In this document: positions 1 to 12,200 of the stretch, one piece after another
Layout: each line of letters opens with the position of its first letter
Numbering within the stretch: the stretch's first letter is position 1
Assembly: GCA_036345935.2 (NCBI GenBank)
Contig: JADWOT020000004.1
Span: 5,862,168 to 5,926,167, forward strand
DNA: 64,000 nt
From: Taenia hydatigena
Taxonomy: Eukaryota > Platyhelminthes > Cestoda > Cyclophyllidea > Taeniidae
Reading direction: 5' to 3'
Position numbers and translations under genes: made by a program
Notes under the pieces: model-generated
Seen by the model: only the letters and a program-made list of their open reading frames with translations
Database searches by the model: none
Told to the model about the DNA's origin: nothing

Positions 1-81
1 GTCCGCTATGGTCATGGGAAGGTCAATGCGCACAAAATCGGGCCTGAGCATCTGATTGGTTATTTGGGTGTAAGCCAATAA
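1..81 (+). CDS. possible 3' end of an upstream gene (partial)
   Basis: Frame 1 is open from the window edge for 26 codons and ends at TAA (79-81). The tail reads HKIGPEHLIGYLGVSQ. An AATAAA overlaps the stop (78-83). The peptide has no family that I recognise, and a 26-codon open stretch is not rare by chance. If real, the gene lies mostly to the left and would converge on the minus-strand CFAP100 gene. Confidence 0.25.
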   Translation, partial: VRYGHGKVNAHKIGPEHLIGYLGVSQ

Positions 82-751
82 AAATCAAGCGACATTTGTG
101 ACCAACACGATTATCTAGCAGATTAGCTTAAGAATTTCGTTTGCTTTTGCCATTGCTCAAAGCCGTTAAAACTACGTACAGTGCCAAAGTGGTGCAAAAA
201 GCTCCAGAAAAACCTTTCCTAAGCATGTGATTCGAACGTTAATAAACGCACAACTTATTTCTCCTCCAAATAATTAAATAGCATGAAAATTAAGGAGACG
301 CATGCATAGGAACGAATATCTTTAGTAGAATTCCAAGTTATAAGCCTACTTTTTAACCTAAAGGATTTTACTACTGAGCCCTTATTCCCTTTGGTCAGAG
401 GGCAAATTATTTTAATCAGAAATTCCAATTTCGATAAATGATTGACAGTCGATTTGATAGTAAGCCTTGGATTTGTTATTTCTGTCAACAAATTTAAGGA
501 CTTGACCATGCACCATCGCTGACGCCCTCCATTACCCATTGAATCAAACATTAACCCGATTCTAATCGTTACTTACGAGGAAGCCAACACCCATCCGGAC
601 CAACTTTACTAAAAGTAAAACAAAAGTGTTCAAGAAGCTGTAACTTTTTTGCCTTTCTTTAGTAAATCGCCCTTTTCTGTAATTTAGCAGTGCGCGCAAG
701 ATGCGGTCCTTTCATCAAGCACTCTACGTAATTCGCCACAAAGATGCCCAA
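82..751. other. intergenic, no gene seen
   Basis: AT-rich stretch between the possible gene end at 81 and the 3' side of the CFAP100 gene. The open frames here are short, have no recognisable motif, and are consistent with chance. Confidence 0.5.
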
Positions 752-757
752 TTTATT
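752..757 (-). promoter_or_regulatory. poly(A) signal for the CFAP100-like gene
   Basis: TTTATT on the + strand reads AATAAA on the minus strand, about 100 nt past the TAA stop of the minus-strand gene at 859. The distance suits a short 3' UTR. The hexamer is common in AT-rich DNA, so the call rests on position. Confidence 0.4.
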
Positions 758-858
758 TGTACATTCAAAAGCACCATTATCGCTGTTCCTATTATCTCTG
801 AGAAAAAACTCCACTTTTTGCCTTCTCGTTAGTTCGTCTGCATTGTTCACCGCCCACG

Positions 859-2958
859 TTACACAAACAAATCTGCGTCTACGTCTTCAACAGCTACAGC
901 TTCTTGACGTACTTCAACGCCAGCTATCTGTTTCTCCTTCGGCGGTTGAGAACGGTCGATTATTCGTCGACCTCTATGCCATCTGGGTGGCTCCTTAGAC
1001 TTGGCGATTGCTCTCTTCAACTTTGCTTCATGCGCTAACGCCTCCACCTCCTTCTGTCGCTGCCTTGCTAAGAGTCTGTTGTGTTCATCCACTGTTTTCT
1101 TCGCCTTCAGCACTTGCATACGACTGTACTTTGCGAGGCTACGAGCTAGATCATCGGTGGCCGTTTCAAGAATCTTCAGCATCATTAGAGTGTCTAGCCG
1201 TGTGGTTCCATCAGTGCCGAATATCCTGCAATAGAGTTTGTGAATTTGTTCATGAAGAATGTCTAACAGCTGCCCCACTGTAGGCTTCTCCACTTCTTCA
1301 TCTATCGCTCTTCTAGTTCGCGACTCTCGAAGCCACGGCGGATCAAATTGGTCGATACTGCCCAGTGAAAAGACGTCATAACGTTCTAATAACGTAAATT
1401 CCTTTATTTGCTCTCTTGAGTTCTCAATCTCCGAAATCTCTCTCATCAACATAGCAATGATCTCCTCCTCTTGAGCAATATGTTCGTCCACAGTAGCGCG
1501 TTCAACGTCAAGCACTTTCTGAAGTCTAGCAGCCTTCAAACGCAGTCGTTCACAGGCTTCCTCTTGTTCCTGAACATTCTCAATCAACGTTAGGTTATTT
1601 GACTCCAACTCTGCAAGAATGTCCACCAGATCCTGTGGGCTACGAAAGAAAGCATTAATCGCTGAATTCGGTGCGCTTTCTTTAGTTGTAGCACTTGGAG
1701 CGGGCTCTGCCACCTCGGCATTAGCATTTTTATCCGCTGTTAAGAATTTCATCGCCACGCGCTGGTCATCAGCTCGAGTTTCCTCCAAAGTCCTTGCCAC
1801 TGAGTCTAGAAAGTCTTTATAAGTACTCAAACGCAGGAATTCCTCCTCCAAATTGATGCACTCCGCATTCATGTGCGCCAATTTGTAGCGAGTTCGCTTG
1901 ATCTTATCCGTGATTTGGACCCTCTTCCGAGTCTCTGAATCGGCTTTCTTAATCGCCTCTGCTGTTCGTAGACAGATTGCCTTCAAGTACTTGTCATGTT
2001 CATCGTGTCGAATGATTAGTTCCTTCTCTTCGTTCGCCAAAAATGCTGCCTCATCCTCCAGCATCTTATTTAGCCTCGCTATCTCCCCCTCCTTTGTCCG
2101 AATAGCCAAATTAACCAAGCAGATCTTTCGCCTATCCTCAATGAAGGTATTGACCTGGTCAAAATTTTCATCACTGACTTCAGGCGAGCGTATTCCTAGA
2201 CCAGAAGAGGCAGATCCTGGAGCAGCAGCAGTGGTTGCAGGACGCGCTATTGACATTCGATTGGCCGTATCATCATGTGCCGGCTGTGGCAATAGGGTTT
2301 CGTCGTAAACACTCTCTTTCTGCGATGAGTCCAAGGAATTAGAGTCCGTTCGCTTACTGGTTCCGCTCTCACCGGACGAGACACCCTGTTTATCCCCAGG
2401 TGTATCCTTGATGTCCTTGGAAACGTCGGTATCAATTCGTGTTTGCTCCATTAACGGCACATTGTGCTTACGTCTCGGTTGATAGGTCAGTTCTGGGGGC
2501 CCAAATAACCTTCCATGTGCATGCACCTCCTTGAGATTCTCATCGTAGATGAGTTCCCTCAAATTGTTGTGTGCAGTGAAGGGTTGCCGATATTGACGTG
2601 GAACTTTGTGAGCGACATTGCCGGGTATACGACAGCGTTCCAATTCACTTTTGCGTCTCTCGTCTGCTTGTCTTCGCAGCTCTTTAATACGCTCATTTTT
2701 AATCATAGTGAAGGTGTTGCTTTTTGGCCACGGTTCTAGCATATAGGCTGGAGCAGGTCGCTTCTCCAGCAATGCCTTTTCGCCACTTCCCTTGGGCGCC
2801 ACTAACTTCTCCATGTAGCGCATAAACGGAGCTCTGGTTGGGTAGCGGATCCGCACTTCGGGTTTCACCTCCTCGGAGGACTCTACTGGGGGATTGACAG
2901 TGGAAAGAGAGGCTATTTTATTGCTCATATTAGGTGCCAAGTCTCGTCTTGCCTCCAT
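859..2958 (-). CDS. CFAP100: cilia- and flagella-associated protein 100 (CFAP100/CCDC37)-like
   Basis: One uninterrupted 699-aa frame, a length close to the family's usual ~600 aa. CFAP100 (Chlamydomonas MIA1) pairs with CFAP73 in the axoneme, where the pair links inner-arm dynein I1/f to the doublet and adjusts beating. Residues 80-115 are a charged helix (KNERIKELRRQADERRKSE). Residues 185-260 are a low-complexity S/T/A linker. Residues 263-395 form a long DUF4200-type coiled coil. Residues 438-505 carry the family segment with SPQDLVDILAELESNNLTLI followed by a second coiled coil. Residues 563-615 match the C-terminal helical region (LHEQIHKLYCRIFG). The tail 620-670 is basic. The first ATG has a purine at -3 and G at +4; a second ATG is at codon 11. 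The lack of introns is odd beside its intron-rich neighbours. The related CFAP73 is shorter and fits less well. Confidence 0.85.
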   Translation of the reverse strand: MEARRDLAPNMSNKIASLSTVNPPVESSEEVKPEVRIRYPTRAPFMRYMEKLVAPKGSGEKALLEKRPAPAYMLEPWPKSNTFTMIKNERIKELRRQADERRKSELERCRIPGNVAHKVPRQYRQPFTAHNNLRELIYDENLKEVHAHGRLFGPPELTYQPRRKHNVPLMEQTRIDTDVSKDIKDTPGDKQGVSSGESGTSKRTDSNSLDSSQKESVYDETLLPQPAHDDTANRMSIARPATTAAAPGSASSGLGIRSPEVSDENFDQVNTFIEDRRKICLVNLAIRTKEGEIARLNKMLEDEAAFLANEEKELIIRHDEHDKYLKAICLRTAEAIKKADSETRKRVQITDKIKRTRYKLAHMNAECINLEEEFLRLSTYKDFLDSVARTLEETRADDQRVAMKFLTADKNANAEVAEPAPSATTKESAPNSAINAFFRSPQDLVDILAELESNNLTLIENVQEQEEACERLRLKAARLQKVLDVERATVDEHIAQEEEIIAMLMREISEIENSREQIKEFTLLERYDVFSLGSIDQFDPPWLRESRTRRAIDEEVEKPTVGQLLDILHEQIHKLYCRIFGTDGTTRLDTLMMLKILETATDDLARSLAKYSRMQVLKAKKTVDEHNRLLARQRQKEVEALAHEAKLKRAIAKSKEPPRWHRGRRIIDRSQPPKEKQIAGVEVRQEAVAVEDVDADLFV

Positions 2959-3497
2959 CTCTTGCGTGTACGCCTCGTGTCAGTAGTTCAAGGTCGGGGA
3001 AATATAGATTTTTCCCACTTAACTTGATTCAAGATGGCAAGTGCGAATGGCTGAACAGTTGCTTTGCATTTTTTTAGGGACGTTACGCAGACACGAAAAT
3101 GGGGAGGTTGTAGGTAAGGTTGGTGCCCGAAAGTTTATTTTACCAAAAAAATCTTAAATTCACCTTGGATGATTGAGATACTACTGTTGCCTTTTAAGTA
3201 AACATCTCAATTTTTTATTCAGGAAACTTGGATATGATAATGTTGCAGGTATTTTAAAATACAGAACTCATTTGAATTCCAAGGGCTGGAAATGACTTTT
3301 CCTTTCTGTCGTTTCCATCTTTACCTAATTACACTGCTGCGTTCAATCAAGGCCTGAGAGGCTTTGCCACGTAAAAATGATCATTACGTTGGAAATCTCT
3401 ACAATCAGATTCGTGTTTACCGTTGTTCAACTGCTAAGGAGGATGTGCTGAACTCATTGAGAAAGGGTTCAGCCCTTGTGCAAGGCAATCACAACTA
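2959..3497. other. 5' flank of the CFAP100-like gene
   Basis: This should hold the minus-strand promoter and 5' UTR. I looked for an X-box (RFX site), typical of ciliary genes, and found no convincing match. No TATA box at a sensible distance stands out. Confidence 0.4.
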
Positions 3498-3680
3498 ATG
3501 TTTCCACCGAGATTGTCATGCACTCCAGATATTGAAGCATTAAAACATGTTGATTCTTTATTTGAGATTAAACAAGCAATTAAAGACTTGTTTGGGTGCA
3601 AGTGTTTGCAGGTTTTTGGCTCTTGTTCCATGAACGCACCAACTGGACTACTCCTGGCTACCTGGGACAATGGTGACTAG
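3498..3680 (+). pseudogene. broken TENT4/Trf4-like (PAPD5/7) nucleotidyltransferase fragment
   Basis: A 60-codon frame ending in TAG reads through SCTPDIEALKHVDSLF, EIKQAIKDLFG and VFGSCSMNAPTGLLL. In non-canonical poly(A) polymerases of the TENT4/Trf4 group, a TPEE helix, a VI..LWP helix, V.(V/F)FGS, a TGL.LP turn and an SD.D catalytic pair come in that order and spacing. Here the order is kept, but FGS is followed by a small insertion, the catalytic SDxD is replaced by WDNGD, and a stop follows at once. The active site is therefore absent and nothing downstream continues the domain. It is best read as a decayed copy, perhaps a retrocopy, in the gap between two genes. The call comes from pattern memory, not a search. 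Confidence 0.42.
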
Positions 3681-6097
3681 ACAGCCAGAATTCGCCTGAC
3701 ACTACAGCAAGTAGCATCGCTAAAAAAATCAAAGTCTTTGCTTGTTCTGCTTTCTTTGAGCCTACAATTTTTAAATTTTCTGGCATTTAAGATGGTGGAA
3801 CAGCGATTCCATTCATGCCGCTCATGCTACTTACCTCTAGCTCTCCACTTTACTCCAAACCAAGTTAATTTGCCGAACTCATGCGCCTTTCACAGCCTTC
3901 AGACTGCATTGATAGGATTTTGTCAAATATTTGAAAATAATCCTACATTCTGACCGATCCTATAGCCTTGCATCCACTCACTTCGGTGGACAGCTCCACC
4001 TACTGGGAGCTCCCCGTAGAAAAAGCTGAAACGGAGAAGCGTCTGTTTCATTGTTACTTTACAGTGGTCGGTGTGCCAATTTCATGACTTCCTACCAAGT
4101 TTGTTTTTATCGAGGCGACGCAATTAGTTTATTCCTCTTCTTACAGTGAATCACCAGTTGGCGCCTCGAGAGTTGAGTCACACCGAAGGAAAGTTTATTT
4201 TCAGCCCTCTATTTGCATCGAGATTCCCATTTCTTGTTGCATTCTTTCAATTTCTGCACTACAACACGTGCACTTTCAAAGTGGTGGCATGAGGCCCTGT
4301 TTGTGCTTTTTTTCTCTCTGTAATACGCCGCCTCGTCAGAATCTTGGTTAAGCCGACTTCTAGTCGTCAGAGCATATCAGGCTGCTTCACTACATAGTGC
4401 TGGCTGTTAGCAGCACTGCTTTAAGATACTTAATCATTATTTAAATATGCCTGATGGTGAAGCAATTTTCTGACTCTTAAATGCTTTTGCCTCAACCGAG
4501 GCGTTAAAAAAGAACACTTTAAGACTTCGCCTCCTTAATTTGTCACACTAGAAAAAGGAAATGTAGAGACAGAGGTGCCCATTGGCGAATCACTACCAAA
4601 TACATGTGTGTAGTAATTCAATGTTTTTTTTTAAAATGTGTGTGCATTTAACCCTCTGTTGCCACCTCAATTCCTTCTGACTATTCTACTTAAATTGCTA
4701 AGTAGCATGTTCTTTCACTACATGGGTTAATTGGAACGCCTGGAAAGACTGCGCACATTAAAACTGCAGGACGGATGCTGATGTCGCTAAAGGCACTTTT
4801 GGATAGCAAGGGATGGACCCCTTTCTAACTTCGTAAATGCGCCATTCCATTCATGACGCAATTGTACGGAGGAGATAGGCGTCTATTGTTCTACGAAAAA
4901 TTGCGCCGTCTTTATGACGTTGTACACAGAACTACTCTCACCGAGATGGAGGATGATTGCGATAGAAGCACACTCATCTGGACTCCCAAATTCCCTGCCT
5001 AATTGGCCTAATTTGATCCGTTTTGAGCCTCTGTTCTTGTCCAACTTCTAATCCTCCAGATTCTTTACTTCTGCAAGACAAAATCTGTCGTTGTAAGCTT
5101 TAGTCCAGATTCTGTACATCTATCAACAGTGTATGTGACGACTAATGACTGTTAGAGAGACTCCAAGACACAAAAGCGGCTTCCATTCTTCCCCATTAAC
5201 AGCAGTCAATTACCTTTGAAAAACATCCGTACACAGTATCAGTCAGTCAGGTGGTTGGAGAGAACACAAATTCCCAGAATGAATACGACTTCCGGAAGGT
5301 CTGAAAAGGAACGATTTCTGCGGCTTAGAGCAGGCACAAACGCAATTACTGCCATTTGAACCCTAGAACAAAACGTGTCATAACATGGTGTCAGGCGCTG
5401 GAAATTGCCGCGATATTAGGCCTCCTCTACTTCATTGTGTCCACTCATTGGACAAAAGCCATCAGTCAGCTAAACAGACAAAGACGGTAGGACCGGACTT
5501 TCCTTTCTGCTGGCCTGACATTTTTTTAAATGCCAGCATCCTCTTCCGGACCGATACGTCATGCACCATCTCCTGGAAGGTTTCGTGCCCCATGGCCGGG
5601 CACGACAGCATAAGCAAAGAAAAAGTTGGCCACCAAAATGAGCATCTTTTTTTGCCCTTTTCACCTTAAGTAGGTGTGCATCACCTTCCCAGTGCTATCT
5701 GTGGCACGCCTTAACCTCTAAAACGCTTTAATCGTCGTGAATATTTTGCTTTTAAAGTCCATTTGTGGCTTCCAAACCGGGGTGATGGCCATCTAAGGAA
5801 CATTCTCTTCGCATCATGCTATCTTCCACCGAAATGGCCATTTTTTAAGTGAGGCGGCTCCCTTGAATTCGCCTCGACTAACCCCGAAAGGGAAGAGGCA
5901 ACGCCCCACAGCCAGGGTGGTGACTTGGCACGCAAGCAGAGACACAGGCTTAGAGACTGAAAATTCCTCCCTGCGCCAGTTGGCGCGTTTTCAGCTCGAA
6001 GCCAGTAGGGTGTGAAGGGTGGTTCACGCAGGTAGGAGAGACTTGAGATAAGAGAGAGAAAAGCAGCCTCCAGCGGCCATTTCTTCCCATCAACGCG
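3681..6097. other. intergenic; upstream region of the DUR3-like gene
   Basis: No supported gene. Several frames of 50-95 codons exist (for example 5385-5669) but show no domain, helix pattern or splice-site support. The last few hundred bases should hold the promoter and 5' UTR of the + strand transporter gene. An in-frame TGA at 6044-6046 lies upstream of its start codon. Confidence 0.4.
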
Positions 6098-6262
6098 ATG
6101 AACATGGAATTCTGTGAGCCAGAGCCCTGGTCCACTGAAGTGGTAGGACTGATTCCCTTCACGGAGACCTTCCTTGTTGTCTTCATTCTCATCTCTTGGC
6201 TATGCCTAATGTTGGCCCTCATGGTTTCGCGTTGGCTTAGGGCGAAGTGCTTCAGTGAGAGT
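6098..6262 (+). CDS. DUR3-like gene, exon 1 (start, TM1)
   Basis: ATG at 6098 (a second in-frame ATG is at 6104) opens 55 codons. Residues 17-44 are hydrophobic (TM1), followed by a basic SRWLRAK stretch on the cytosolic side. The donor is a strong GTGAGT, phase 0. The next exon continues the usual ~10-residue link to TM2. An upstream in-frame TGA at 6044 limits the start. A donor at 6255 is possible but gives the wrong phase for exon 2. Confidence 0.75.
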
Positions 6263-9200
6263 GTGAGTTCATTCTAGATCACTTTTTAACAATAATACGG
6301 TCAAAAGTAGGAAGAAAGGAAGAGTTTGGAGACCAGATTTGTGCAACCCTTACTCTTTGTTTGCAGGTGTTTTGGTCAGGAGTCAAAATTCTTGACCATT
6401 TCATCACTTACTGAAGTCTTTTAATTTAAATCGCGCAAACATGCATTTTAAAAAAGGAAGTGAAGTTAACTAGACTTGATTATTTAGATTTTAAGGGATT
6501 TGTAGCATCTTATAATGATATTCCTTCAATGAAAAAGCTAAATTCGACATTCGGCATTTAGAATTGATGTGTCTCTAACTCACTTTTCTCTACTACCACA
6601 ATTCAACCAGAAAATAGATATAAAAAGGAAATAAAAACATTACCGACTGCTTTTATTCACCCAAAGGAAAGCAAATATACATTTTTTTACAAAATCGCCA
6701 AAGACAGTTGGTCCGAGAAGTGGATTTAAAACGCACTTAAGGTGGCAAAGATCACGCCTGATTCAAACTCTTCCTTACTGGCCCATGTCTCTGTATTTGC
6801 GAGAATTCTGAGGCTTCCAAGATGCATCACTCCGAAGGATCCACCTCTCAAATATTACGGTAATTCCCGAAGTATCCTGGTAAAGTTCTTTCCAGGCACG
6901 TAGGAGCCAACGCGCCTTAATGAGAGACTTTTGGCCTCGCCGCATCACCTTGAAACTGTCCTGAAGGTAAAAGAAGACAGAGTGCTAGTATGGCCCGTAT
7001 TTTGGGCCGTTAGGCGTAGACACGATAGTGGATGACTAAAGCAACCCCCTTACCAAGAGCAAAAGATAAGCAACCTACTCACTGTATTCTGGATAAAGTA
7101 TCACATGCTGTACTTCCATTCGACACTCACTAGGACCTTTCAATGTAAAAATAAAATCATAAATCAACCAACAACACAGATGATGCGGAACCATAATGTT
7201 GCGCAAATAATTTCTGTCGATGAGTGATAAACTCCTTGTAAAGAAAAATAAGTGGGTTAAAAAAAGAAATGGAAACAGCGTGCTGGAAGAATAAGTAGCC
7301 AAAAGAGGGTATCCAGTTGAAAAAACCTTAATCCAAATACGAATTTAAGAAGGTAGGGAAAAAATACCTTAGTTGATGGCCCAACACCAAATGTTTAAGG
7401 CACTTTATCAGTACATTTGTGTAAAGCCGCCCAAAACCATGTCCAACTACTACGCGACTACATTGATTTTGGAGAATCTCAATGCATGCGCTGCATTCAA
7501 ATCCAACTTTTAGTGACGGCGTCGGAACCATGGTTACAAAAATATGCTAGATTAAAAGAAGGTCATACTTAGATCAAAGCGCTTGTAAGTATATTTTCTA
7601 ACATAAAGGCGTTGCTATATGCAGAACACATCACTTATCATTTAATTATTATAAAATGGAGGCCATTGAAATGTTTAAAACTAAGGTGGGCTAGGATTGC
7701 CAATTACTCAACCTACCCCATGGGAAGTTAAAAAGTGAAAAATTTTGCCAAAAAACTTCATCCCATAGTCATTCATTCTGGAGAGCATGGAGTACAAACG
7801 TGGGCCAAACTTTTGCTTTGAATGATGCATAATCCAACTAATATGTGGTCATTCCCGTGCACACATTTATAAAATAATGTAGATATTCGGCATAAAATAC
7901 ACCAGACTAAGAGGGTCGAAGGGCCCAGGTATTTAAGCATACGATTAATGTATCCATCCCCTTAACTACTTGTTAGATTTTAGTAAAATTTTTGTACAAG
8001 AAATTCACTTAGGCTATATATAAATGGTCTAACAAAGAGACAATGATGATTGTACAAAGATTGCACTAAATAATAAGAATACAAATTCTCCACAACCCAA
8101 TGCGCTCCAAAGCTAGTTTATTTTCAAGAAAAGGAAAATATTACCATTCCTTATATAAGTTACGCCTTGTGAACACATGGTGGGGTTTAAACTTATTTTC
8201 CATGTTCTCATGTTCCATTTTTGCATTTGTAGGAGAAAACCGAGGAGATTTATCGCGATGGAGGAAGAAGGACCTCCGGAGTAATCATTGCTTTCTTTGT
8301 TTCCAAGCTCATCGCCTGCGTCTCCTTCCTTGAAGCAACCGAAGAAGTGCACCAAGTGAGTCTACTTATTTTACCCTAGTAGCATCTGGCACACCCTTTT
8401 GCGAGGTCACTGCATGGTATGTATAGCGTCCCAAGGCTTCCTTGAAGGTAGAGGAAGGCATAATGGGAGGGAAGAATGTATATCCAATAAGCGGAGGGGA
8501 TGAAACTGCTGGCACAGCTCGGAGGCCAGTCCGCGCGGCCAGGGCAATATGGCCACTTCAGTGACCGAAACCGAGATTAGCGGCCAGAACGAACAAAGCA
8601 TTACTGTATGGTACGGCATTGTCGCAAAGTGACACGATGACAATATTATGAATAGCCGACGACATTTTAGTCCCCCGTCGTCAAAACTTGGAAAAGTTAA
8701 GGAAGAATTGCGTCCCACTTGACGTTTTATCAAAGATGACAGACTTGACCAATTTGTATGTGTGTAGACACTGCCATTCCAAATCAAAAACAACTTAAAC
8801 TAAGAAGCTGTTACCCTCTCAATACCACTTTTGCGCTGTCAATTATGCTTCCAAGTAATTAACCGATTACCTTTTAAAATGATACGGCCGCATTCAAACA
8901 AAGCTGCGTAATTTAAGGATCGTCTAACAACTCAATTTCTCCTATTTTGCTTCATGTATTGCTGCTTCATATTTACAAGTTGGGTTTTTTCTCCTTAAAT
9001 TTAAGACTCTACAATAACTACGATAAAATGCTGTACCATAATGAAGAATCCGAAATGCAGGCCTAATAAATATCAAGGCAAATATTTGTTATAACCTGTT
9101 GTTCGGATTTACTGTGTAGGTTTGTTATTCGGTGGCAATTTAACAGCCACTGAAATTAGTGTTTCATTTTTGCTATAATTCAATGCGATCTGACTGTTCT

Positions 9201-12200
9201 TCACGAAGACGTTTTCTTACCCACTTTATAGCTGTATCTAGTGGGAAAGGTATCATCAGTGTTCGTCTGGTCCTTAACAAGTTCAGGATTTCTTTTTTGC
9301 GTAATTTTATTTGCATTTCGTGCCACACACTCATGAAGGAACCTCTAGGGATGAGGCATTGCTCCTGTAGTACGTGGTAGTAAGTGACTTTCTCCATTAG
9401 TGTAAGCAGGACGAACTTACTCCGTCAATTCTTCTACTTATCTGAAGTTGTATTTCTTTCCACCTTCGAGTATGGTATCACCCAAATTAGGCGAAGCATG
9501 TTTTGTTTAGCTACCTGACAGTTATTCAGTTTAGCTCACATTGCATCTAGCAGGCTCGTTCATTTGGCATAAAAGCTGTTATGGACCAGCTCAGAGCATA
9601 TTAAGAAGGGTCGTATAGACTTCCAGCTGTACATCTATTTCTCACTTTATAATACATCCTCATAAGTCGTTGAACGTGCTTTGTAGGTCATCATCACAGA
9701 AGACAGCGCGAAAGGAGAGTTGCTTTGAATCTAGACGGTTCTGCCATGTGATTACAGACTGGGCCTTTGCGAAATTCGCTTTAGTCATTTCAGGTTTTAT
9801 AATAGATACGATAAACAACAAATCTAGGTCACTTCTGTGAGGATTTTCACGGACGATAACTTTCTCCTTCGCCCTTTTGATTAGAACGGTGTAGGCGGAG
9901 CATACTTTACTGGAATAGCGGCGTGCGTAGCCATCACCTTAATGGCACCGATGACAGTCGAGTTAAAAACGAAGGCACCGGGTGCTCGAACCTTCCTACA
10001 GGTGGTGCGTGCACGCTTTGGTACGCCTGTCCACTGCCTCTTCTGTGTTTGCGCTCTTTTTGTCAATGTTGGGATGAGCTTCGACATCTGCTCAAGTGAG
10101 TCGTCCTTTATTTTCATTTAGCAAATGCGAAGTAATTCTTTTCAGCCCTAAAATTTGGGAGAGCTAGCAATCGCCCAGCATGGAGCCTAAAACTTAGGAG
10201 TTAGTTTGATTGATTTAGCTGAGCTAGGTGACACGAGAAACTACGCTGAGGTTAGAGAGATGAACAGGATGGCTCATTTAAGCCAGAGTGCGAAATGAAT
10301 TGAGCATGAAAAGAAGAAGCCTTTGGAATTAACCCAAACCAGATAAAAATGACATGATGGTTGTGTTTATTTTTGAGTTTTAAAAACCAATTACTCAGAA
10401 CAGTGCCTAGTTAGAACAAAGGATAGAAGACTTAACAAAAACTTCGCAGTTTGTCGACTACCATTCAGTTATAGGGAGCGAGCGATTCAAGTGTAACTAC
10501 TACTTCTATTTGTCACACATTGTAGCCATTGCTTTATACTGCGTCGGAACCAGCACTTGTTATAATCTGGCCCTTCAGTGTTCCCAAGTCGCCTGAAGCC
10601 CATCGAGCGCCCAATCAGGGCTTCAGAACAGATGGCCTTATTAACCGAACTGTTTACCAACACAGGCAGCTAAATAGTTGAGACCGAGTGCAAACCCGAG
10701 TCCGAGTTCGTATTCGCGCCTGCGTCGTTTATCGGACGTAGTCACGTCTTTTTGTAGCCAACGTTTGACCTTGAACGCAGGGCAATTATTGGTTAACGTG
10801 ATTTTCAACCAATCGGAAAGGAGTAAGGAAGAGCGCGTCTTCCAAAAAGCTTGGAAACTAGCTAGAAAGTAGTAACCTCTCGAAAATTGAGCAGAAACGC
10901 TTATTTTGGGAAGAGCAGATACTCAAAACAACTGTTCCCTGTGCTTTTACTTCTTACTCCTGCTTTTCGATATTTTAAACTCGCGATGTCGAAAAATCTG
11001 TTTTCTACTCCTTTACCAAATCTCGAAATAATTGCAATTAGCTAAAACTTTGAAAATAGCAGGAAAAGGTTTAGTCAATAGTTAGTTTGACATATAAAGT
11101 TTTACCAGCTAGTTCTTACCATGGTCAAACAAGTGACAACTGAGAGAACAATGCGGTTTTTTTGAGCACCACCTCCGAGTACCAAAAATCTCGTGTAGAT
11201 TTTGGTACACCTCGCTGCACTTCTCGCAATTGCGAAGGTGCGTGCGTCACTGCTTCCTGTGCCCTCAACTACTTTCCTCGTCTTCCTTCGAGCTAACCCT
11301 AGTGTCACTGTGTGACAGTTAAATAAACCTTGCTACTAAGATTGCAGTTTGTCCGTTCGGCAGAGCGTAACCGCCTTTACTTCTACAGAAGATTGCTCCA
11401 CATTAGACTTGCTGTCAAGACTTTGAGAAGAGGGTGTTTGGTAGCTAAAAAATCGCTTTAAAAGTAATTTTAACAAGTTAATGTGAAAGACGAATGTCCT
11501 GTCCCATTGAGGAAGTCTGGAGAATAAATGTCACTGTGAATGAAAATAGAGAGAGATTAATGCACTTAATGTGTAGACGACAAAATTAATTAATTTTATA
11601 AGTGTAAATTAAGAGCGAAAATCGGGGTTTCACCTATATCCACTTAAAGGTGACACGATTTTCTCCTCTCCTATCACTTGAAGCATCGAGGCATACATTT
11701 TAAGTGATTCTCAAATTACAATGAGAAAAGGCGAGTCAGTTACTGTGGTAGTACCCAATTTACACTTCTACGGCACGCAAAACATTAGTCCTACGAGACT
11801 CCGCTTTCTTAATTGTCGGGCACCACAGAACCGCCTTGCAGTAGATCAATTGTCTACTCCTCGGGGTGACATCTGTCGTCACAGAAAACACTAAGATCGC
11901 GAAAGTGATGACAAAAGGAGAATATTTTATTAATTCACACCTCATAACAAACTCATTCCGTAAGAAGATCCCAAATCCCGCAATAGGATAGGAGGGATGG
12001 TGAAGGATGCAGACTTATCACCCTCTTACCCTCGTTACCTCCTCCAAACTAACACCTCCGATCCGCTCACATGTCAGGTGAGCATGAGGTGTGAGAGACG
12101 AAAGGTGGGAGGAAAACAAGGTGATTAAATCCAAGTTGTTCACTTTTAGGAAACAGATGGAGTTCGGTTTGGACTGTATTTGGGATCCACTGGTTCACCT

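Noticed and set aside
8407..8793. 128-codon minus-strand frame
   Set aside because: It lies across repeat copy A; the equivalent frame is not kept in copy B.
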